Positions 59,522-64,000 of a stretch of 64,000 nt of DNA are shown here, piece by piece. The DNA lies in NCBI GenBank assembly GCA_963849105.1, contig CAWKGD010000006.1:496001-560000 (forward strand). The letters run 5' to 3'. Origin of the DNA: CAVRXQ01 sp963849105 (lineage in GTDB: Bacteria; Actinomycetota; Acidimicrobiia; Acidimicrobiales; Bog-793). A model generated the notes under the pieces. It searched no databases. It was given only the letters and a program-made list of their open reading frames with translations, and was not told the origin of the DNA. A program made the position numbers and the translations under genes. Within the stretch, counting starts at the first letter, position 1. Each line of letters opens with the position of its first letter.

Positions 59522-59989
59522 ATGGCGGTAAGCGGACCCGCCTACGACATCGTCGAAGTCCTGCACGTTGCCTCGGCTGTCGTCGCGTTCGGATCGCTCG
59601 CCGCGACGGGCCGATACTCGTCTTCGCTGCGCCAGCGCGCCGACCCTTTGTCGGACGCGTCGGCGAGGCGGTACTTCAAGCCGGGGCGGAACTGGGCCGA
59701 ATGGTCGCTGTTCCTCGTCCCGGTCTTCGGCGGGACGCTCGTCGGCATGGGAGGAGCCGCCATCGCCGACCACGCCTGGCCGTGGATCGGCCTCGGCATC
59801 TGGCTTGCCGCCGCCGGTGCCGCGACGGGCGGCGTCTTCCCAGCCGAACGGCGGATCCAGGAGTCTCTCGCAGCGTGCACCGACGTCGCGGCGATCCGTC
59901 TTTCGGCGAGGACATGCGAACGCTGGTCGGCCGTGACCTCTGTGCTTTTCGTCGCGGCACTCGTCGTCATGGTCTGGCAGCCCGCCTAA
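59522..59989 (+). CDS. Four-helix membrane protein, DUF2269-like
   Basis: A 155-aa protein with about four membrane helices. It begins AYDIVEVLHVASAVVAFGSL, contains FKPGRNWAEWSLFLVPVFGG, and ends LFVAALVVMVWQPA. The opening E-L-H-V pattern in the first helix is typical of DUF2269 integral membrane proteins; the function is unknown. The start at ATG 59522 lacks a good ribosome-binding site. It lies 45 bases upstream of a secreted hydrolase gene on the same strand. Confidence 0.65.
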   Translation: MAVSGPAYDIVEVLHVASAVVAFGSLAATGRYSSSLRQRADPLSDASARRYFKPGRNWAEWSLFLVPVFGGTLVGMGGAAIADHAWPWIGLGIWLAAAGAATGGVFPAERRIQESLAACTDVAAIRLSARTCERWSAVTSVLFVAALVVMVWQPA

Positions 59990-60034
59990 CCACGACTCCG
60001 ATACCGGCGCCAGCGCGCCCGGTACCGTTTTCAG

Positions 60035-61171
60035 GTGCCCCGGAGTCCTTCTCGTGCCGATGTGGCGCGCCCGGCCGCCCGCCGACGCGCCCGGGCGCTG
60101 CTCGTCCTCGTGGTCGTCGCCGCGCTCGTCGTGATCGGCGCGGTCGTCGCGTCGGGGGCCGGTCACGGCCTGCACGCTGCGAAGCCCAGCCCGCGACACC
60201 AGCGGTACTACGTCGCGGAGGTGACGTGCGAATTCGTCGACCACACGCGCCCCTCGGTCGATGCGGCGACCGGCGCGCCGCTTTCGTATCGGGTCCTTCA
60301 GACCGAGATCCGCTACCCGACGTATTCCCAAGGCGGCGGCGCCGCCAAGCCGGCAGCGACGAAACCGTTCCCGCTCATCGTTTTCGCGCACGGTTACGGC
60401 ACGATGCCCGACTGGTACACACCGCTCCTCGATCAGTGGGTGCGGGCTGGGTTCGTCGTCGCTGCGCCGATCTTTCCTGAGACGAACGCCGTAGCCGTCC
60501 AAGAGAACAAGATCCCCGACGCCGAGGAGAATGACGTCGCACAACCCGGCGACGTCGCGTTCGTCATTCACTCGATGATCGACGACTCCCAGCAGCGCTC
60601 GTCAGCGTGCTCGCGTTTGTCGGGTCTCATCGATGCCTCGCGCATCGGCCTCGCCGGTCAATCCGATGGTGGCGACACGGTGGCGATGGCGGCGTACGAC
60701 AGCCGGTACGACTCCCACCCTGGTCTGAGGTACCGGGCGGTCGCTGTGCTGTCGGGAGCCGAGTGGTACATCCCGACGAATGTTCCCGATCCGTACGCGA
60801 ACCACCCGAAAGCGCCGCCTTTGCTCGTCGTCCAGAGCGCGACCGACGCCTGCAACCCGCCGCAGGATTCGGCGAAGCTCTACGACGACGATGCGAACCA
60901 GAACAAATGGTTCCTCGAGATCTTCGACGCGGACCACCTCGCGCCCTTCATCGGCACCAACGCCGCCGCCCTCGCGATCGTCGCCCGGACGACGACTCGG
61001 TTCTTTGAAATCGAGGTGGCGGGCGATGCGAACGGCGCGAAACTGGCGAAAATCGGTGGCTCCGAACCGCAGGTCGCCAAGATCACGAGCGGCGCCTCAG
61101 CGCCGGCGATGACGCCACTGCCCCAGTCATCCACGGTGTGTTACATCGGGGCTCAAGGATTGAAGGCGTAA
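60035..61171 (+). CDS. Secreted or membrane-anchored alpha/beta hydrolase
   Basis: A 378-aa hydrolase with a basic N-terminus and a membrane helix (about residues 20-42), so it acts outside the cytoplasmic membrane. The oxyanion region is LIVFAHGYGTMPDWY, the nucleophile elbow is GLAGQSDGGDTVAM, the acid is probably in VVQSATDACNPP and the His in FDADHLAPF. It resembles dienelactone hydrolase/chlorophyllase-like enzymes, but the substrate cannot be deduced. GTG 60035 is the start. Its TAA overlaps the cysteine desulfurase start by one base. Confidence 0.82.
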   Translation: MPRSPSRADVARPAARRRARALLVLVVVAALVVIGAVVASGAGHGLHAAKPSPRHQRYYVAEVTCEFVDHTRPSVDAATGAPLSYRVLQTEIRYPTYSQGGGAAKPAATKPFPLIVFAHGYGTMPDWYTPLLDQWVRAGFVVAAPIFPETNAVAVQENKIPDAEENDVAQPGDVAFVIHSMIDDSQQRSSACSRLSGLIDASRIGLAGQSDGGDTVAMAAYDSRYDSHPGLRYRAVAVLSGAEWYIPTNVPDPYANHPKAPPLLVVQSATDACNPPQDSAKLYDDDANQNKWFLEIFDADHLAPFIGTNAAALAIVARTTTRFFEIEVAGDANGAKLAKIGGSEPQVAKITSGASAPAMTPLPQSSTVCYIGAQGLKA

Positions 61172-62340
61172 TGCTCAGGGACTCGCAAGACACCGCGATG
61201 TCGAGCTACCTCGACCACGCCGCGACGACGCGGGTGCGCGCCGTCGCGCTCGAGGCGATGTTGCCCTTCTTGGCGGAAAACTATGCCAACCCGTCCGGGG
61301 TTTACAGCGCCGGGCGTGCCGCGCGCCGGGCGATCGACGACGCGCGCGACGCGATCGCGGGTTTCTGTGGATGCGAACCAGGAGAGGTCGTCTTCACTTC
61401 GGGAGGGACCGAGGCCGACAACCTCGCGGTCCAAGGCGTCGCAAGCCGCGGCGCCGGACCGGTCGTTACCTCCACGATCGAGCACCACGCGGTCCTGAAC
61501 CCGGCGCGACGCGCGAAGGCGCGCCTCGTCGGTGCGACCGCCGGCGGGATAATCGATCTCGAAGCACTCGAAGGCGCGCTCGACGACTCTGTTGCGCTCG
61601 TGAGCGTGATGACCGTGAACAACGAACTCGGCACGATCCAGCCGATCGCGGAGGTCGTCGACTTCGCGCGACGCCGGGCTCCGGGTGCTCTCGTGCACAC
61701 CGACGCAGTGCAAGCTGCTCCGTGGTTCGATCTGGCCGATCTTTGCGGCGCATGCGACCTCCTTTCGATTTCCGGGCACAAGATCGGGGGGCCGAAAGGA
61801 GTCGGGGCGCTCATCTTGCGGAAGCGGGCGAGGGGGAAACTCCTGCCGATCGTCGTCGGTGGCGGCCAGGAGCGGTCGATGCGACCAGGTACGGAGAACG
61901 TGGCAGGGATCGTCGGCATGGCGGCGGCGGCGAACGAATCTGCCGCGCAGCGCGACCCGTGCGTCGCCCGTGTGCGCCGGCTGCGCGACCGCTTCCTGGA
62001 CGGAATCACGTCGTTCGCGGGTGCGGTCGAGACCGTGTCGAGAGCGACGACCGCGCCGGGATTCGCCCACGTCCGATTTCCGGGAGTGCTCGCCGAGGAG
62101 CTGCTCGTGCTGCTCGACGAGCGGGACGTCGCCGCATCAGCGGGCTCGGCGTGTTCTTCCGGTGCGATCGAACCGAGCCACGTGCTGGTCGCGATGGGGA
62201 TTCCGTCGGCGACAGCGCGCGAGGCAGTGCGATTCACCCTCGGCGAGTCGACTAGCGAAGCCGAGATCGACTACGCGCTGGGCGCGATCAAAGACGCGAC
62301 TGCGATGCTGTCCTCGCGAATGTCCGGCTCGAAGGTCTGA
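61171..62340 (+). CDS. iscS: Cysteine desulfurase (IscS/NifS family)
   Basis: PLP enzyme that releases sulfur from cysteine as a persulfide. The 389-aa product has SYLDHAATTRVR, EVVFTSGGTEADNLAVQG, HTDAVQAAPW, the PLP-lysine in SISGHKIGGPKGVG and the active Cys in SAGSACSSGAIEPSHVLVAMG. ATG 61171 is preferred; ATG 61198 would remove nine residues. It is followed by mnmA three bases later, so it very likely supplies sulfur for tRNA 2-thiouridine. Confidence 0.95.
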   Translation: MLRDSQDTAMSSYLDHAATTRVRAVALEAMLPFLAENYANPSGVYSAGRAARRAIDDARDAIAGFCGCEPGEVVFTSGGTEADNLAVQGVASRGAGPVVTSTIEHHAVLNPARRAKARLVGATAGGIIDLEALEGALDDSVALVSVMTVNNELGTIQPIAEVVDFARRRAPGALVHTDAVQAAPWFDLADLCGACDLLSISGHKIGGPKGVGALILRKRARGKLLPIVVGGGQERSMRPGTENVAGIVGMAAAANESAAQRDPCVARVRRLRDRFLDGITSFAGAVETVSRATTAPGFAHVRFPGVLAEELLVLLDERDVAASAGSACSSGAIEPSHVLVAMGIPSATAREAVRFTLGESTSEAEIDYALGAIKDATAMLSSRMSGSKV

Positions 62341-62343
62341 GCG

Positions 62344-63381
62344 ATGCGTGTGCTCGTCGCAATGTCGGGCGGGGTCGATTCCTCCGTCGCCGCCGCGCTC
62401 TTGGTCGACCACGGTCACGAGGTCGTCGGGGCGACGATGCAGTTATGGGGCGGCTCGAGCGACTCCGGCTGCTGCTCGGTCGGCGACGTGGACGACGCGC
62501 GACGCGTCGCGGACCACCTCGGAATCGACCATCGCGTCTTCAACTTCAACGAGGAGTTCTCTGCCGGGGTCATCGAACGGTACGTCGCTGAGCACGCCTC
62601 GGGGAGAACCCCGAATCCGTGTGTCGACTGCAACACGACGCTGAAATTCGGCGCTTTCGCCGAACGCGCCTTCCGTCTCGGCTTCGACGCGATCGCGACG
62701 GGTCATCACGCGCGACTGAGGATCAAACACGGCGTCCCGCACCTTCTTCGCGGCGTCGACGCCCGCAAAGATCAGTCCTACGTCCTTTCCACCCTGACGA
62801 GGTCGCAGCTCGCCCGGGTGGTCTTGCCCATCGGATCGTTCGCCAAGACCGACGTCAGAGAGCTCGCTCAGACAAAGGGGCTGCGGACCTTCGCGAAACC
62901 AGAGAGCCAGGACGTCTGTTTCATCACCTCGCGGTCGGATCCCGAGGCGAGGCGACACTTCGTCGGGTCTCGGATCCCGACCCACCGTGGCGACGTCGTC
63001 GATGCCGCGACCGGCGCGCCGCTCGGTGAGGTCGCGGCCGTCGAGCTCGTCACGGTCGGCCAGCGCCGGGGACTCGGGATTGCGGGTGGACCTTCGCGAT
63101 TCGTCGTCGGGATCGACGTCGCGAAGAGGACGGTCCTCGTCGGCAACCGGGAGGACCTGCTCGTCGAGGAGGTGGCGCTCGCCCCGCGTAGTTGGATCGG
63201 CCGACCGCTCCCCGTCGGAAGTCCGGTCCTCGCGCAGTCGAGCGCGCACGGTCACGCCCAACGGGCGCGCATCACCGAGTTGGGGGTGCGCTTCGAAGAG
63301 CCCGCCCGTCGTCCGGCACCGGGCCAGGTCGTCGCCTGCTACGTCGGCGACGAGGTCGTCGGCGCGGGAATCGCTGCGTGA
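62344..63381 (+). CDS. mnmA: tRNA-specific 2-thiouridylase MnmA
   Basis: Thiolates U34 of tRNA-Lys, -Glu and -Gln. The 345-aa product has the PP-loop VLVAMSGGVDSSVAAALL, the first catalytic Cys in NPCVDCNTTLKFGAF, the second in KPESQDVCFI, and HHARL with the adjacent adenylation motif DARKDQSYVL. It follows the desulfurase gene directly and its stop overlaps ligA as GTGA. Confidence 0.97.
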   Translation: MRVLVAMSGGVDSSVAAALLVDHGHEVVGATMQLWGGSSDSGCCSVGDVDDARRVADHLGIDHRVFNFNEEFSAGVIERYVAEHASGRTPNPCVDCNTTLKFGAFAERAFRLGFDAIATGHHARLRIKHGVPHLLRGVDARKDQSYVLSTLTRSQLARVVLPIGSFAKTDVRELAQTKGLRTFAKPESQDVCFITSRSDPEARRHFVGSRIPTHRGDVVDAATGAPLGEVAAVELVTVGQRRGLGIAGGPSRFVVGIDVAKRTVLVGNREDLLVEEVALAPRSWIGRPLPVGSPVLAQSSAHGHAQRARITELGVRFEEPARRPAPGQVVACYVGDEVVGAGIAA

Positions 63382-64000
63382 CGCCCGACGACGAGGACAA
63401 GCGGCCCGAAGTCGAGGAGCTCGCCCACCGTCAGTCCGAATCAGCGGCCGATTTCGTCGCCCGCGCCGCGGAGCTCGCGAAGCTGATCCGCTACCACCGC
63501 GAGCGGTATTTCCAAGAGGACGAGCCGGAGATCGCCGACGCCGAGTACGACGCCCTCGTCGTCGAGCTCCGCAATATTGAAGAACAGCACCCCGAACTTC
63601 GCGAGGGTTCGCCACTCAACGAGGTTGGGGCTGCTCCCTCGACGCTGTTCGCCCCGGTGCGGCATCGCGTCCCGATGATGAGCATCGACAACGTCTTCTC
63701 GCTCGAGGATTTGAAGCGCTGGGGCGAACGGGTGGAGCGTCTGCTTTCGGCAGCTGGCGTCAGCACCAGCTCGGGCGTGGGAGTCGACTGCGAACCGAAG
63801 ATCGATGGCCTCGCGATCTCACTGCGCTACGAGCGCGGCGTGCTCGTGCAGGCGGCGACGCGCGGGGACGGCACCACGGGTGAGGACGTCACGGCGAACG
63901 TGCGCACGATCAAGGTCATTCCGCACCGGCTCGCGCTGAAAGGAAGCGGTGTCCCTGGGGTGCTCGAGGTGCGCGGCGAGGTGTACATGCCGGTGTCCGC
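63378..64000 (+). CDS. ligA: NAD-dependent DNA ligase LigA, N-terminal part (cut by window end)
   Basis: Seals nicks in DNA with NAD+. The 207 residues visible cover the Ia domain (LIRYHRERYFQEDEPEIADA, EYDALVVEL) and the start of the adenylation domain with the catalytic Lys in DCEPKIDGLAISLRYE and RGDGTTGEDVTANVRTI. The OB-fold, zinc finger, HhH and BRCT parts lie beyond the window. GTG 63378 overlaps the mnmA stop. Confidence 0.96.
   Translation, partial: MTPDDEDKRPEVEELAHRQSESAADFVARAAELAKLIRYHRERYFQEDEPEIADAEYDALVVELRNIEEQHPELREGSPLNEVGAAPSTLFAPVRHRVPMMSIDNVFSLEDLKRWGERVERLLSAAGVSTSSGVGVDCEPKIDGLAISLRYERGVLVQAATRGDGTTGEDVTANVRTIKVIPHRLALKGSGVPGVLEVRGEVYMPVS

Overview
The window is 64 kb of high-GC bacterial DNA, densely packed with housekeeping genes. 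The gene content points to Actinomycetota, most likely a deep-branching lineage such as Acidimicrobiia: CarD beside ClpC, a DUF3263 protein, PAC2, a deazaflavin (F420)-dependent nitroreductase-family protein, HemQ, a MurA with Asp in place of the active-site Cys, and frequent GTG/TTG starts with GTGA/ATGA stop-start overlaps. The taxonomic call is inference from gene content, not from a marker alignment. No phage, insertion sequence, CRISPR array or clear genomic island is visible.

Layout. 0.2-5.8 kb: clpC, a nitroreductase-family gene, then carD-ispD-ispF-rlmB. 5.8-11.2 kb: a TetR regulator with two matching operators in front of a DHA2 exporter, citrate synthase, and a second DHA2 exporter. 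11.2-16.2 kb: a small Cys-rich protein and a PAC2 protein, a GNAT, larE-hemQ, and groEL under a CIRCE element. 16.3-23.6 kb: OtsA-like and OtsB trehalose genes, DUF3263, a CcdA-like protein, aconitase, and a MarR/YceI divergent pair. 23.7-31.8 kb: a potassium-stress locus in which KdpD is split into two divergent genes, with kdpE and the kdpFABC operon preceded by an extra micro-ORF. 31.9-35.6 kb: a lipoprotein, tRNA-Arg(CCG), argS and lysA. 35.6-43.7 kb: rho, rpmE, prfA, prmC, tsaC, rpiB, glyA and a WecA/TagO-like transferase. 43.7-51.9 kb: the complete F-type ATP synthase operon (atpZ, I, B, E, F, F', H, A, G, D, C). 51.9-59.3 kb: a LigT-GNAT fusion, glpX, murA, treS, a maltokinase-like gene and galT. 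59.5-64 kb: a membrane protein, a secreted alpha/beta hydrolase, cysteine desulfurase, mnmA and the start of ligA.

How the genes fit together. The operon from prfA to atpC joins translation termination, one-carbon metabolism, cell-envelope lipid-linked sugar synthesis and ATP synthesis. Trehalose is served twice, by OtsA/OtsB and by TreS with a maltokinase-like partner. Iron-sulfur and tRNA thiolation genes (cysteine desulfurase, mnmA) sit together.

Notable points. Four essential genes (argS, tsaC, atpH, murA) each carry an apparent single-base frameshift, three of them explained by loss of one base in a G or A run. This looks more like sequence error than biology. The best biological candidates for novelty are an ATP synthase delta subunit with a duplicated N-terminal domain, the split and divergent KdpD, a micro-membrane peptide upstream of KdpF, a LigT-GNAT fusion, a maltokinase-like protein lacking a catalytic Asp, and a four-Cys mini-protein. 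I found no convincing wholly new multi-gene system.
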